Shown piece by piece: positions 23,480-35,315 of a stretch of DNA of 64,000 nt. The position numbers and the translations under genes were made by a program. Within the stretch, counting starts at the first letter, position 1. Each line of letters begins with the position of its first letter. The notes under the pieces are model-generated. The model did no database searches, was not told where the DNA came from, and saw only the letters and a list, made by a program, of their open reading frames with translations. The DNA comes from Hymenopus coronatus (taxonomy: Eukaryota; Arthropoda; Insecta; Mantodea; Hymenopodidae), in contig CM060883.1 in assembly GCA_030762935.1 (NCBI GenBank), positions 91,332,001 to 91,396,000 on the forward strand. Direction: 5' to 3'.

Positions 23480-24900
23480 CAGTTGAGCTTAATGAATCTG
23501 GAGGGCCAGTCCAGAGACTCCAAGAGTACAACTTGTACATCAGAACATTGGAAAGGAAAGAGCCAAACAATGCATGTGTCATTGTCATGATAAACCTGCC
23601 CAGAGGAGTGTGGCCACTGCATCAAGATTTAGGAGAAAGAGTTCACTGCAACTGTCTGTGTCATTTTGATGGGATGACATTGGCCTGAGAGGGTGCAACT
23701 GGCAGACACTGACTTGGTGCCATTCCTTAGAGAAGTGGAAGCAGGGATTGGACTGAGCTGGGAAGACATCACACCCAGAAGCAGTGTATTCAAGTCCTAC
23801 TGAGCTCAATGGATCTCGCTGAAGACCAAAGGAGTAGTACTGTTCTGGCTATGGGAGTTATCTTTGGGAAGACACAGAGAGTGCAGCTGATCCTCCCACA
23901 GAGTAAGCTCACAGAAGTAAGGAGGAAGTGCATGCAGGGACTTCGGGAGGACATTTGGAACTCAGTCGAACCATTGACAAGCTTCGTCAACAGTACTACT
24001 AGCTGAAACTATGAGCAGACGCTGAGTGGTGATGCTGCCAATGCCAGGTGTGTGGCAAATTGTTGCCCACAGACCAGGAGCAGGATCGTATGGAGCAGTA
24101 TAATGAGGGATCATCTTTTGAACACACAGCCATTGATGTAGTTGGCCATTCCCTATGTCAGACAGGGGCAACAAGTATCTGTTGGTTGTCATAGATTACT
24201 TCCAGTGGCTGGATGGCTGGAGGTGTATGCCATCCCTAACTAAGAAGCCAAGACCATCACAAACTGTCTCATAAAATAACTGTTTTGTTGCTGTGGTGTA
24301 CTATTGGAGCTGCACAGTGATCTGAACACCATCTTTGAGTCTTGCCCAATGAGAGAGACATTGGCATGGTTGAGTGGTACATCTCAACTGTATGAACATT
24401 TGAGGAAGGTCAATCACCAAAGTGATTCAGAGTTAGGTTGCCACTTTTCTTACTGTTGTTCAACCGATCAGGTTGACACCAGCCATTTTGGTATTTGGCT
24501 GCATCTACCATCCAACCTGATGTTTGGAAGTCCTCTTGGGGCAGAACAGCCAGCAGTTGAATATATGGAGCATCTTGTAGACCTTCTTAATGATGTGCAT
24601 GAAATGACAGCACATCTGGATAGCAAGCAACCAAATGAAGACCTGTTACTACTGACATACCAACAGCCAAGATTTCCATCAGGGGTATGGTTGGTATGGT
24701 TATATCACTCTACCTGAACCAAGTGTACTGCCCCAAGCTTCAACAACCATGGCAAAGGCCATACTTTTATTTTGAAGAGGATAAATTATGACTACCACAT
24801 CCAGAGGCTTGCAGTATACCTGGATACAATTGTGCTGGCCAATGGATGACAGCCCTGAGGAGGGAGTAGTGTGACTATGCCTTGCAGCCGCAATTGCCAA
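23480..24900 (+). pseudogene. Ty3/gypsy pol remnant: linker and integrase
   Basis: In shifting plus frames: QRVQLILPQSKLTEV (region before the integrase), FEHTAIDVVGHSLCQTG with the first catalytic Asp, LLVVIDYFQW, LELHSDLNTIFES (second Asp region), then VKYMEHLVDLLNDVHEMTAH-like text near 24560 and LNQVYCPKLQQPWQRPYF of the C-terminal domain near 24720. These steps follow the gypsy integrase from zinc-binding region to chromodomain-like end. It would insert the retroelement cDNA. Numerous stops and frame changes. No gag, protease or reverse transcriptase was found to the left, so the copy is truncated. Confidence 0.75.
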
Positions 24901-25729
24901 ACATGTGTGAACAGTTTGCTTGTAATTCATAGTTGATAGCATCCATTGTTACCCTGTGCGAGTTGACATACAGTCCATCAGGCTTTATTTGACGTCAAAA
25001 TCTGCATTGTTACACCTGAGTGGGTTTGACACCTGCAGTGGTGTTTACTCATGTGACTGTTTCTGGAAATGTCCAGTCACATGATCAACAGATATGAAAA
25101 GGGGAATGATGCCTTGTCCAGAGTTCAGTTTTCACTGGGAATGCATCATGTGCAACAGTTGAGTGAGTTTCGACAGGAAATTCTTAGTGAGCAGTACTCG
25201 TTTCTGCGGCGAACATAAAAAAGAAAGTAGGGCAGAATTGGTTTAGTAGTATACTGTGTTTCTTCATTTCTGATATATAACAATCAATGTACGAGAGAAA
25301 ACAGTTCCTACTTTTCTCTGTTCTCTTCTCTTCAAATCTCTTCACAGTAATATCAAAATGTCTATAATGGCCATGTATAACTGGGCCAGTAGTTGATCAT
25401 CTGAGAGATTGATCTTGTTCTTGATTTGAAAATATGTGTTTGAGAAAAATGTTTGCATACATGTGTTTAACAGAAAAAGTTTGAAAGTAAACATTTTTAT
25501 TTCAGCACAACTGCTTGAATATATCAAGTTCTAGCACTTTTTAGAATTGACGTTTGAAGGATCAGCGATTCCAACTTGAAACATATCTGATAGAAAGCTG
25601 TTCTACAAATAGAAGCAGCTTTCTCCAATAGATTGAATTTCTTCTTGGCAAACTCATTTTTCAGATCTTCTATAATAATGATGTGATTGGGATATTATCT
25701 TCAGAAAAAGTACATATAAATAGTGAAAA
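24901..25729. other. Possible gypsy 3' flank or LTR; otherwise nothing seen
   Basis: Directly after the integrase end a non-coding stretch (about 25030-25310) could be a 3' LTR. No second copy in the window allows a check. The rest is plain intron sequence. Confidence 0.3.
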
Positions 25730-25731
25730 TA

Positions 25732-26380
25732 TGAGGGCCATCCAGAAAGTGACAGACAATTTGATATAACTAAACAAAGTTATCAACGCAAAACTTTATT
25801 TACAAAGTTATAGTACCTTATTCTATTTTCAAATAATGTTCATTGCTATCAAGGTATTTATCATCATGTGCTACTGGTGTTTCAACACAGATGTTATACT
25901 ATTTCACCGCTAAAGATCTGGGCCAAGATGTCACTGCCACTTTGAGGTCTTGGCAGTCTTTCCATCCAAAAAGTTGTGTATGATGTCCATTTTTATTCTT
26001 TTATCAACAATTGCTTTTAACTCCATAACAATGTTTGAACTTCCACTCCAGTCTTTTTCAAACACACTGGTTCATCCTTGATTACTTGTAAATTATGCGC
26101 CATTTCCTCAATGAAGATAAGTTCATTGCTTATCGCCATACACTTGTGTTATTTGTCTAGAAAATTCAATTCACCAAACATTTTGTGCATTCAAAAAACT
26201 AATAAGTTTTAAGAATATTGGCATTGAAAAACTGGTACCACATGAATAAATGTCTTGACAGAGTGAAGATTGCATTGAAAAATAGAGTAAGGTACTGTAA
26301 CTTTGTAAATAAAATTTTGTGTTAACTTTTGTTATTATTTGGTTATGAAATATCGCGTGTCACTTTCTGGATAACCCTCA
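25732..26380. mobile_element. Mariner-type element with long inverted repeats, 649 bp
   Basis: The ends are TGAGGGCCATCCAGAAAGTG and its inverted copy (ataaccctca at the right), with TA duplications at 25730-25731 and 26381-26382. Similarity of the two ends extends about 90 bp inward, to caaaactttatttacaaag on the left and its complement at 26291-26319. Short transposase C-terminus-like readings lie inside both ends. No intact transposase, so it is non-autonomous. Confidence 0.88.
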
Positions 26381-26499
26381 TAGAATAATTATTTTTTCTC
26401 ATGAGGTCAAACCACAAAGTTTCCTCAGTATTGTAGTGCTATACTTCTCTAAAATAGTTTGATAATGACCTTGAAGACTATCGAGATATTTATTTATCC

Positions 26500-29400
26500 T
26501 GGTTGGAGTTAAGCCTTCTGTTCCACTCTACCAGGCAATACATTAAATTCAATACAGCAATGAATAAAGAACAAAAATACATTTCTATACAACTTAGTAA
26601 AAACCTATATATAAAGGTGCAACAAATATACTAAAATGAAATGAAAACAAAGAAAAAACAACCTTAAACAAAATTATTTTAAGTGAAACATTCATGTAGG
26701 TCGAAACACATATTAGTGATATTAACAATTGAAATGCATATTATTTGCTGGCACATACAATATTAATAACAATAAATGAAAGTAGTGATGTATTTATCAT
26801 ATTAATACAGCACCACATTAGGTTTGATTACAAATGTATGCCCTAATTTTCTGCTTGAACAGTATAATGTTCTGGCAGTCCCTTACATCTTCAGGTAGGG
26901 AGTTCCGAAGACGAGCTAAATCTATTGTAGATGATGAATAGAAGGTTGTATGAGGAGCAGATATAGCAAGAAGGAAAGTGTGTTGTGAGTGAGTTTCTCA
27001 ATAATGACAGTCAGAAAGATATTTGAAGTGAACATTTAAATAGTTTGGAATGCAAGAATGAAGGAATTGATAGAGAAATGATAAAGAAAACAATTTTCTT
27101 GTATCCTAAGCTGGAGCCATCTAAGTGTTTTGAACGATGGTGTAACATGATCAAATCGACGGAGGTTGCATACAAAGCGTACACACATATTCTGAGCCCG
27201 TTGAAGTCTTAGAGTAAAATTTTCAGCAAAAAGAGAGCCACAATAGACAAAATGGGACATCACAAGCATTTGTATTATTATTTTCTTAATTGAAGTCGGT
27301 AAAAGTAATTTATACGTTTTAAAGGATGGACTATTGAGAATACTTTTTTACATGTGTAATTTGCATCTTCCAATTTAAATTTTTATCTATATAAACTCTA
27401 AGATTCTTTACTGTATTACGAAATGTTATTTCAGAATTATTTAACGTAATGTGTTGTATATTATCCAAATTTAGAGTTCTCAACAACTGCTCATGTCCTA
27501 TAATGATTGCCTGTGATTTTCCTGGATTCAGCTGTAGTCCATGTTTTAATGGCCAAGTTGATAGTGAATTTAAGTCTTCATTTTTAGTCTTAATTGAGTT
27601 GTCTAAATCACTAGGGTCCAGTGTAAGTACAATTATAAGTCATCAGCAAAAAGATGGTGTTTACAATGCCTTACACTTTCTGTAATCTCATTTATGTAAA
27701 TAGTAAACAACAAGGCCCCAAGCACCGAACCTTATGGTACACCAGCTTTCGTTTCCTTCCAGTGAGATTGGTTTGATCTAATTACACCTACAACAGTTTG
27801 CTGGTGCTCAGATAAATAAGATTTGAACCATGTTGTAACGCTATTTGACATATTCAAATATTCAAGCTTACACACCAATAAGTCAATATCTACTGTATCA
27901 AAAGCTTTAGAAAAATCCAATAGTGTTAGTAAGGTCAGTTGTCTGCTGCTTCACGTATGTCCTCAGTAACTTATAGTAATGCAGTATTTGTATTGTGTCC
28001 TTGTCTGAAGGCAGACTGGTATTCGTTTAGGAGGTTGTTTTTGTTGAAGACTCTGTAACTTGTCTCTGAATTATCCATTCAAGTGCTTTGGACATGACAG
28101 GAAGGATACTAATAGGGTGATAATCATTCAGGAAATTGGGAATTTTGATTTTGGGGAGGGGGAAAATGAGGACTTGTTTTCATGAGGAGGGAAATGTAGA
28201 GGTTATCATTGATGCATTAAATATGAGTCATAGTAGGTAGTATTATGTCGAGAATGAGTCATATCATGGTGATGTTAATGTTGTCACATCCTTAGGCTTT
28301 AGTAGTAATTCTCAGTAAAGCTTTCGTTACGTCTAGATCATTAATATAGTTGCAGTGGAATTTTTTCAATGCAGGAGGGAGGGGTTTTTTGTTTCAGTTC
28401 GTTGAAGGTGTCATTTTTGTTTAATGGAATGATGGCAACATTTGTAAAGTAATCATTAAGCAAGTCTAAAGGTATCTGGATGTCATTTACCTGATCGGTT
28501 GTTTTACCTATTCCCATTTTGTTTAGAGTGTTCTAAAGTCCGGAAGTGTTGGCAGAAGTCTTTACTGTGTCATACATATATTGTCGCTTAGCATTTCTGA
28601 TTGCCTGAGTTGTCTGGTTAAGTATTCATTTGCACTGCTTAAAATGGTCAATTGTTTTCTCTTTTCTTAATTTCGACAAATTTTGTCTTTCTGTTATCAA
28701 ATTAGGTATAGAGTTAGACATTCAAGGAGCTGCTTTTCTCTTCACAGCTCTGGATTTTATAGGGGAAGGGAAAATTTATCATATTATGTTATAATGAAGT
28801 CGTTTAATAATTTTACTTTGTCGTTTACATTTTTAACGTCCAAATTTTAAACCACAGTGTATGTAGAATGACGTTTTTTGGAGCAGCTTTGTCAATGTGT
28901 TTTAGGTCTCTGTAGGTAGCTAATTTGTGTACATTTTTGGGGCACATGAGTGAGTAAGCAATGTATACAATGTCATGCTTTGATATTTCATCTGCTAGAA
29001 GTTGTCCTTAAGTCAGAACTCTGTTGGGTTTATTAGTCACAATTAAGTCGAGCAAAGTAGCAGATGTGTGTGTATGGTGTGTTGGTTGGAGAGGAAGGAT
29101 AATTAGGTTATTAGAAAGGAATATAGTTGTCAATGAGGATGACATGCTCATAGGTAGTACACTTTGTAATGCAGCCCCCATGTATTCGACGGTTTGTATG
29201 CTACACATTTCTTACAACTAGCAGTTATTTGTATAAAAGAAATTCAGGCTGTGCTGTGTACTCAGATGGTGAGCTAGAAATAACTTTTGGTTGCAGATCT
29301 GATCTAATATAAGCAGCCGCACTACCACCTCTTTTGTTGGCCCTATCATTACAGAGCAAAGTATATCCATTCATTGCAATGAGTGTTGATGGAAGGAGAG

Positions 29401-29520
29401 AGTTTAGCTATGTTTCAGATATAAGAATTACATGCAAGTGGTGAAATTATACAAAAGAGTTCATCAAAATGTGCATGAATGCTTTGAGCATTTAAATGAG
29501 CTATTCGGGACTGCCAGGTG
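26500..29520 (-). pseudogene. Decayed Jockey/CR1-type LINE
   Basis: From right to left on the minus strand: endonuclease start RIAHLNAQSIHAHFDEL (about 29510-29460), then RANKRGGSAAAYIRSDLQPK near 29310, TLLDLIVTNKPNRVLT near 29060, reverse transcriptase MDFSKAFDTVD at 27920, GVP at about 27735, HHLFADD near 27650 (catalytic Asp pair kept), and the C-terminal VYCGSLFAENF and VCNLRRFDHVTP region at 27250-27100. Many stops and frame changes. The 3' end is set only roughly by the loss of recognisable sequence. Confidence 0.75.
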
Positions 29521-29669
29521 TACATAATGCTCCTCAGTGGATGCCAACCTTAGAATCTTAAATATGTTGCAATGGAACCATAAATCTCCTACTCTTGGTG
29601 GGGTGTTAATATATGGTTACCAATACAATAATAAAATGAGTATGTGAGCATTATTCAAGTACTAAGTAC

Positions 29670-30741
29670 CAGTGGCGGCTTGTGGATTAAAAATTTAGGC
29701 GTTCACAAAATCAGCAATTTACCACTGTCGCTACAACTATGTCGTCACCGCAACATCAAGTCTAGTAATATTAGAAACAATCATAGTCCCTTATAACAAG
29801 AATTATAAATTTGTTACACAAATCGTAACCCACCCAGTATTGTAAAGATGTTGAATTTCTTAGTCTCCGAGAGTTAATAGCAATATGAGGTGATAAAGGG
29901 GTGAATTCCTTTGATGTAGTTCATGTGAAGAATGGTATTTATAGTGAATAATATTTACATTGTTTGAATTACGCAATTAACACCAAATTTATTTGTATAG
30001 AAATTCCACGCGTTTGTTTTTCAAATGTACAAACTTTTCTATCACTCGGTGATTAAAGTCTTTTATGCTGTTGACCAGTTTCTTCTCAATAGCAAGCATT
30101 GCCAATGCTGAAAGTCGGTCTTCACCCATCGTATTCCTAGTAAAGGTTTTAATTCTTTTTATTGTGGAAAAGCATATTTCTGGTTCTGAGGTTGTCATGG
30201 TCGTAATGATAACATTCTTCAGTAGCTCGGTTAATTGCGGAAAAGTTCCTTCGTTGAGGTTGTTTTCTGTTTTGAACTGCTTAACTCTCTCTTAAGCTTA
30301 ACTCACGCATAAAATGCAAATTACTGAGAAAAATAGTGCCTCTCACAAAGACTGCAGTTGCACTTCTGGATAGTTTCAACTAAATCTCAAAGATAGCAGC
30401 ACCTCCCGCTGATAGACAGAACCCTGGAGGTGTTAATGTGCAGGGCCGCACTGTGCTCATTTCTGGCTGTAAAATTCCGAGCTGCTTTGTTACCCGCGCA
30501 AGTGCAGAGCTGGTAAACGTTAGTTATACACTAGCACACGAGGCTTGTGCTACAAGCGTTGTTGTCACATACTCAGGTTTTCGGCTGTGTTCAATCTGAA
30601 GAGCAAAGCACGGTAAATTTTAAAGAAGTGGCACAGGATAGCACATTTTATTAAATGTCTCCTGAAAGAGAAAAAAGGAGATCCACTGAGAAATTTTGGA
30701 GGTTCATGTGCTCTTGTGCTCCTACACAGCAGCCGCCGCTG
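29670..30741 (-). mobile_element. hAT element, 1,072 bp, internally deleted
   Basis: The ends read CAGTGGCGGCTTGTGG and, inverted, CAGCGGCGGCTGCTGTG. A perfect 8-bp duplication CTAAGTAC flanks it at 29662-29669 and 30742-30749, the hAT hallmark. Only the C-terminal part of the transposase remains (minus strand), so it must have moved with help or been deleted after insertion. Confidence 0.93.
29989..30198 (-). pseudogene. hAT transposase C-terminal dimerisation domain
   Basis: Seventy codons read SEPEICFSTIKRIKTFTRNT, then MGEDRLSALAMLAIEKKL, and end NKRVEFLYK. This is the end of the hAT transposase group related to ZMYM1 and THAP0-like proteins. The N-terminal zinc finger and the catalytic DDE core are missing. 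The last codons are intact and end at a proper stop near the element end. Confidence 0.85.
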
Positions 30742-30990
30742 CTAAGTACTTATGATATGTAAGTCGCCATTAAGTGTTCTCTAAAGTTATGAGACAGCTG
30801 GTTGGTTGACTGGGTAATAGACACACATCAGTTGAAGGATTAAATGTCATAACACTAAATTGTCACAGTAGCTCAATGATTAGAGTAATTGTACAGAGAG
30901 TGGAAGAACCCTGTTCAAATCCTGGTTGTGGCATTGAATATTTTAGACAGTTAGATGCTAAAAGTAGGTCTTTTACAGAGTGTCAGTAGT

Positions 30991-31511
30991 GTTAAAAGTC
31001 GAAAATTGTCACTCAGTATTATAAAATTATAACACTCCAATGCAGCCAACTTGTTTGCCTCCGTATGAAGCCTTAAAATGGTGGATGATTTGAATGTCAT
31101 GAACATGGAATCCCCTGAACCAGACAAAATTATGCAAGCAGTGTAGAGAGCAAAATTACATCTGCTGCACTGCCTCCATTGTATAGAATGTTTTCATTCT
31201 GAATGAGTGATGATGTCAGCTCTGATGCTAAGCAAGGCAACAGCTGATTATCACAGACCATTAAGTATGAACTCTATGAAATGGGTAAAACAATTTATTT
31301 ATAATTATAATATGTCTGTAAATATTGAGAACTGTCTAAAATAGTGTATGAGACACATGTTAAAATTGTTTTATATTGCCCATAGGATTTCTGTACTTGA
31401 CCTATGACCTCATTTTGCAAGCTTCCTACTCACAATATAAAGCACCATTTTACCATTTGTTTCATAAGAACTATTTTAGATAGTTCTAACAGTATAACAC
31501 ATACCCATGGC
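30991..31511. other. Intron sequence; nothing recognised
   Basis: AT-rich sequence without a readable frame or known repeat. Confidence 0.6.
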
Positions 31512-31737
31512 AAGCATTACCAATACAATAATAAAATTGTCTAATAGTTGGCATAGCTATAAGAATATTACCTGAATACTAATTACCTACGATATGCATG
31601 ATGCCCGTAAGGTGTTTTCTGAAGTCATGAGACACACTGGTTGGATGACCAGGTATAACACATGAATCATTGGAGGATTGAATACAGGCACGTTGTCACT
31701 GTAGCTCAATGGCTAGAGCAATCACACTTTGTAGATA
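31512..31737 (+). repeat. Dispersed repeat C copy 2
   Basis: It matches copy 1 (29618 and 30742-30930) without the hAT insertion and stops within the tRNA-like block, just after gtagctcaatggctagagca. It serves as the empty-site reference for the hAT insertion. Confidence 0.7.
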
Positions 31738-31959
31738 TTTGTTATTGTTTTAATTGCCCTTTTTCTAAATAGGGAGTCAACATTAGTTTTCCTGGTCATG
31801 CAAAGAATATCAAAATCATTACATAGTGACACTCTTAAGATTTGACTCACTCTAGCCCAATGTATTCCCTTTTCCATATAAGGGGGAAGTTCAGACCTGT
31901 TCAGTTGCCTTTTATCAGTGAGAAATTTCCTTGTGATTGACATTTGTGGGGTGGTAGGG

Positions 31960-32253
31960 GCTCGTCAGGTTGCTGACCAATCATAGTGTAAGAATACATA
32001 ACCGACAGAGACGTGACGTCATCAGCATAGCAACACCTACGTGGTTCAGTGGAAATTTATGTGCGCGTTCTCATACATGACTGATCAATTGTTTGCAATC
32101 TGCTTGTTTGATTTCATTCTGTGAAAAACTTGGTTGTGTTACACATAGTGATCATAAGGATTTACATTTATAATCGTTACTACCTTTTATATATCGTGGA
32201 CATTGCTCCTGTTCTCATCCAAGAAATATCACGAGTGACACTTTGATTTGAAA
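31960..32253 (+). promoter_or_regulatory. Possible promoter of a small nested gene, with a CRE site
   Basis: Less AT-rich than its surroundings. A perfect CRE palindrome TGACGTCA sits at 32014-32021, followed by agcaac. It stands about 240 bp before a candidate start codon. Function is inferred only from site and position. Confidence 0.3.
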
Positions 32254-32474
32254 ATGTCTTACATCCGTGATAAGTAAGTTGAGGTTACTTTAGCTGAAAT
32301 AATAAAACTTTTCCATTTAGTGAAATACAGGACCCAATGTGGAAAGGAATGGATGAGGTAACTAGTGCGAAATGGGGAAAAAATAGTTCAACATACGAGA
32401 GGTATGCGTGGTGAGAAGAAGGCATTTTAGAGGAAGCAGTGAAACGTTTGGCGCTGCAGATGCACAGCAAGTAA
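32254..32474 (+). pseudogene. Candidate small two-exon host gene with in-frame TGA
   Basis: Exon 1 (32254-32273) starts MSYIRD and has a GTAAGT donor. A 47-bp intron ends ttttccatttag. Exon 2 (32321-32474) continues EIQDPMWKGMDEVTSAKW, then NSSTYERYAW, then TGA at 32412-32414. The same frame then goes on EEGILEEAVKRLALQMHSK to a TAA. Text on both sides of the TGA looks protein-like: acidic and basic residues alternate and a clear amphipathic helix follows. I do not recognise the family. Options are a pseudogene, a missed splice at or near the TGA (GTGAG at 32411 could be a donor), or chance. It would lie within the APMAP-like intron, same strand. Confidence 0.3.
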
Positions 32475-32904
32475 ATTGGGCAACAGCGCACCGAGGCAGC
32501 CACATGTCTGCAGAATGTCAGTCGCAAGGTAATTTCTCACTGATAATAAGTGCAAGTTCTGTGGATCCCAAGCATCCGTGGTACTTCCGATGTTACTAGA
32601 AATAGCAGGGTAGTGGTTCCTGAAACTAATAGGATATTGGGTACATCTGGGTGTTGCTGCCTGTGCAGGGTTGGTGAGCTGCCATATTGTCCTCAACCAC
32701 CAAGCTGGAAAGCTTAGACAGGAGCTAACAATTGTCACCCCCACCAAGGTAGTCATCCCCCTATGGTGTTGGCATGTATAAGAGGCATATCCACTTCCAA
32801 GATTGTGTAAGCAAGGGGGCTGGTTATAATAATGGAAAACCCCAAGGACTTATTACTTGGGGCATTTGGGACCCTTGGTTACTCAGATCACTTTCTCTTG
32901 GTTC
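32475..32904. other. Intron sequence; nothing recognised
   Basis: Somewhat GC-richer than average. A minus-strand frame of 109 codons exists here but has no recognisable motif. Confidence 0.5.
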
Positions 32905-33045
32905 TTTATTTCTCTCCTGCCTTCAAGGAAGTAAGTAATAATATTTATCATGAAGTAGAAGCAGAATGAGCTTTTCTAAAAATAGTTTGTAGCAGAAGAG
33001 GTAGATAAAGTCATATGAATGGAATAATCAGAGTTTCAGGTGCAT
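32905..33045 (+). repeat. Dispersed repeat family A, 3'-end fragment
   Basis: It matches the last 140 bp of the family: aaggaagtaagtaataatat, atcatgaagtagaagcag, then ggtagataaagtcatatgaa. The 5' part is absent. Confidence 0.7.
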
Positions 33046-33525
33046 ATATTAGGATATAAAATAAAGGTACAAAAAGGTTTATGCCAAATTGTGTGTAAAT
33101 ACCATCATTAAACCAGAACAAAATCATCTTGCATCAAAATAATTAGTCATCTTTCTTTCACAGCAGATAAGGAATTCACACATTAGCAAACATCATTCTG
33201 CTTTCAGAATCTACATATGCAAAGAATGATTGACAAAGGGAGCCAAAATGTTTTATTTAGTTGTATAAACTTTAATATAGAGGTGTGTGCTTTGCTAAGT
33301 TAGAGAGTTGGATCATATATGGCACACTGAATTAACAGTTGGAGTCATTTTGAATTTAGAAGAATTAGAAACCTGTATTGCCTTCTCCATTTATTCACTT
33401 AAAGCTTTATATCTATCTCTACTGAGTCATCCAAAAATGTCCGGTCCAGCTGAGCAGTTTTCGTCTGTCCACCTCCTCGGCACTCATTGCCATCTGCCGC
33501 TATAATAGAAAGGTGCAAATGAAAC
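33046..33525. other. Intron sequence; nothing recognised
   Basis: No conserved frame or repeat seen. Confidence 0.55.
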
Positions 33526-33529
33526 CATG

Positions 33530-34190
33530 CAACATTTTTAAAACTGTTTCTAAAGTCCTCACTTACCAAGGCTATTAAAGAAGATGTTAAAACTGGCCAC
33601 CACTGTTGCCCATACATTTTTGGCACCTCTTTAGGAAGCTATCCATCACTCACCATAGTTCATGCTGAGAAATGCTGGCAATTTCCTGGCGATATTTTGT
33701 TTTAATTCCACCAGGACTTGTGGGTTTGTCTTGTACACTTTATGCTTTAAGTTACCCTAGAGATAGAAATCACAGGGGGTTAGGTCAGGGAACCGAGGGG
33801 CCACAAATCTCTACTATAATTCTGTCCTGAAACACACTTTCAATTATTCTCATTGAAAGATTGGCAGTATGAATTGTTGCAGAGGCTTGTTGAAAAAAGA
33901 AAAAATCATGCAGACTGTTTCTTAATTCTCTAAAACAAAAGGGGGCAAAATTATATTCAGGTATGTATGGGAGTCAACACTTGACTCGAAAAAAATTGGG
34001 TCTATAACTCTTTCTCTGCTCATGGCGCACCAATTTTTTCGTCATGAAGGGATATTTCATGAACAACATTAGGTTTCTCAGAGCTCCAATAACAATTTTT
34101 GGGTACACATACATCCACGAAGGTGGAACCAAGCCTCATCCATAAAAATATTAAATGTGGGTCAATTTTGCTATTGTATACACTATTGAG
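33530..34190 (-). pseudogene. Mariner-like transposase remnant
   Basis: The minus strand reads FQQASATIHTANLSMRII (the DGA-x-HT region, catalytic Asp lost), then ICGPSVPDLTPCDFYLWG with the last catalytic Asp (one stop inside), then LKHKVYKTNPQVLVELKQNI. It belongs to the same DDE group as the remnant at 42185. Several stops. Confidence 0.75.
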
Positions 34191-34490
34191 AGTCCACTCA
34201 CAAAATGTGTTAACACATACAAATCATAAATAAATAAATACACGCTGTGCAGTAGAAAACAAATGCTAAGCCATAATATACTTTGTGACTAAGTACAGAA
34301 CAAAATAATAATGCACTGGTAATAACTGAAAACATGATATCTCTGCACCTACAAGTAGAGAAAATCAAATCAGCACCATGATCTTGTTTACAGCAGCTTT
34401 CTGTTATCATGTTTCCATGTGCAGCGTTTCAGATATATTTGGGTCGCACGATAGTAGAAAGCCTAGTTATATACTGAGTGAATTCCATAG

Positions 34491-34749
34491 CTGTGTGGTG
34501 TAATGGTTACCATGCTGACCCAAGGTTGTGGGTTCAAACCCGGCGGAGGACAATGGAAAAGCCTTAGCATGGCTTCCTTCGGAATTGAAGTAAAGCTGTT
34601 GGTCCCGTGTTGTAGATTTAGGGCACATAAAAGAACCTCATGCCTGAAAGAGAGGCCTCTGAGCAAAATTAAGTGGTCTTTCACGCCCAATTTAGAATGG
34701 GGCGCTGAGAACCACAGTAGTTGAAGAGCATCCATAAATAACGTGCCAT
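34491..34749 (+). repeat. tRNA-derived SINE, full length
   Basis: The head keeps pol III boxes: A box tggtgtaatgg at 34497-34507 and B box ggttcaaacc at 34531-34540. The tRNA-unrelated body contains catggcttccttcggaattg and aggcctctgagcaaaattaa. An 8-bp flank ttccatag occurs on both sides (34483-34490 and 34750-34757), fitting retroposition. Related copies are at 52691 and, truncated, at 18026. Confidence 0.88.
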
Positions 34750-34757
34750 TTCCATAG

Positions 34758-35315
34758 TTGAACCAACGGTGATATCTCTCTTTATAGTTCTCTGGACATG
34801 CAAGATAAACTTCATGGTTATAATTCCTCAGTGGATGAATTTCATACTGCAAGGCATGGTACAGTTATTCATTTAGTTGTGAATTAAAAGCTAAAGCTAC
34901 ATCACATAAACAATATTTTCTGCTGGTCACAATTGTGGCTAATAAGTTTGGTGATTCATGTCTTGGTCTATTTTGCTCACATAATAGTAAAGTGTGAAAG
35001 AAAAATTATAATTATTAAATTAACTAATAGTAAGATTAAATAGAAGTTTGGAAATGGAAAGTACTTGCAGCACAAAAGTCACCCTTATGAAATAACTGAG
35101 AAAACTTAAGATAACCATAGAGGTTTACCAGGATGCATTAATTGAATAAGAGAATTGTAGTGCACATTCAGATGTTTTCTCATTTCAACTCGGATATAGA
35201 GCATTGATGATAAAACCAAAGGATGTAAGAGTTTTCAACTCTGATTAGATAGCATAAATTATTACATTTAAGAAAAGCTAGTTGTGGTCTTCTTGCTTGT
35301 GTTTTGTAGCCATTA
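34758..35315. other. Intron sequence; nothing recognised
   Basis: AT-rich, no readable frame. Confidence 0.6.

Larger units (their letters stand above)
29618..30990 (+). repeat. Dispersed repeat C copy 1, split by a hAT element, with tRNA-like part
   Basis: The parts at 29618-29669 and 30742-30990 match a continuous copy at 31512-31737: accaatacaataataaaat, then aagtactaa, ttatgatatgtaagtcgcca, gttatgagacagctggttgg, then a tRNA-like block at 30862-30932. That block has an A-box-like tagctcaatgattagag and a B-box-like gttcaaatcc at 30913-30922. It may be a tRNA-derived SINE joined to another repeat. Confidence 0.65.

Noticed and set aside
24304..24717. 137-codon frame as a host gene
   Set aside because: Its text matches gypsy integrase in part and joins frame-shifted integrase pieces on both sides.
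30650..30760. GC-rich end near 30735 as a promoter
   Set aside because: It is the TIR of the hAT element.
31722..31943. Minus-strand frame of 73 codons as a transposase or RT piece
   Set aside because: It contains basic, LINE-like text but no motif that could be matched; it overlaps repeat C at its left end.
32427..32756. Minus-strand 109-codon frame as a gene
   Set aside because: It is antisense to the candidate small gene, with no motif or splice support.
34491..34560. tRNA gene candidate from A and B boxes
   Set aside because: No proper cloverleaf; the same head recurs at 52691 attached to the same non-tRNA body, so it is a SINE.
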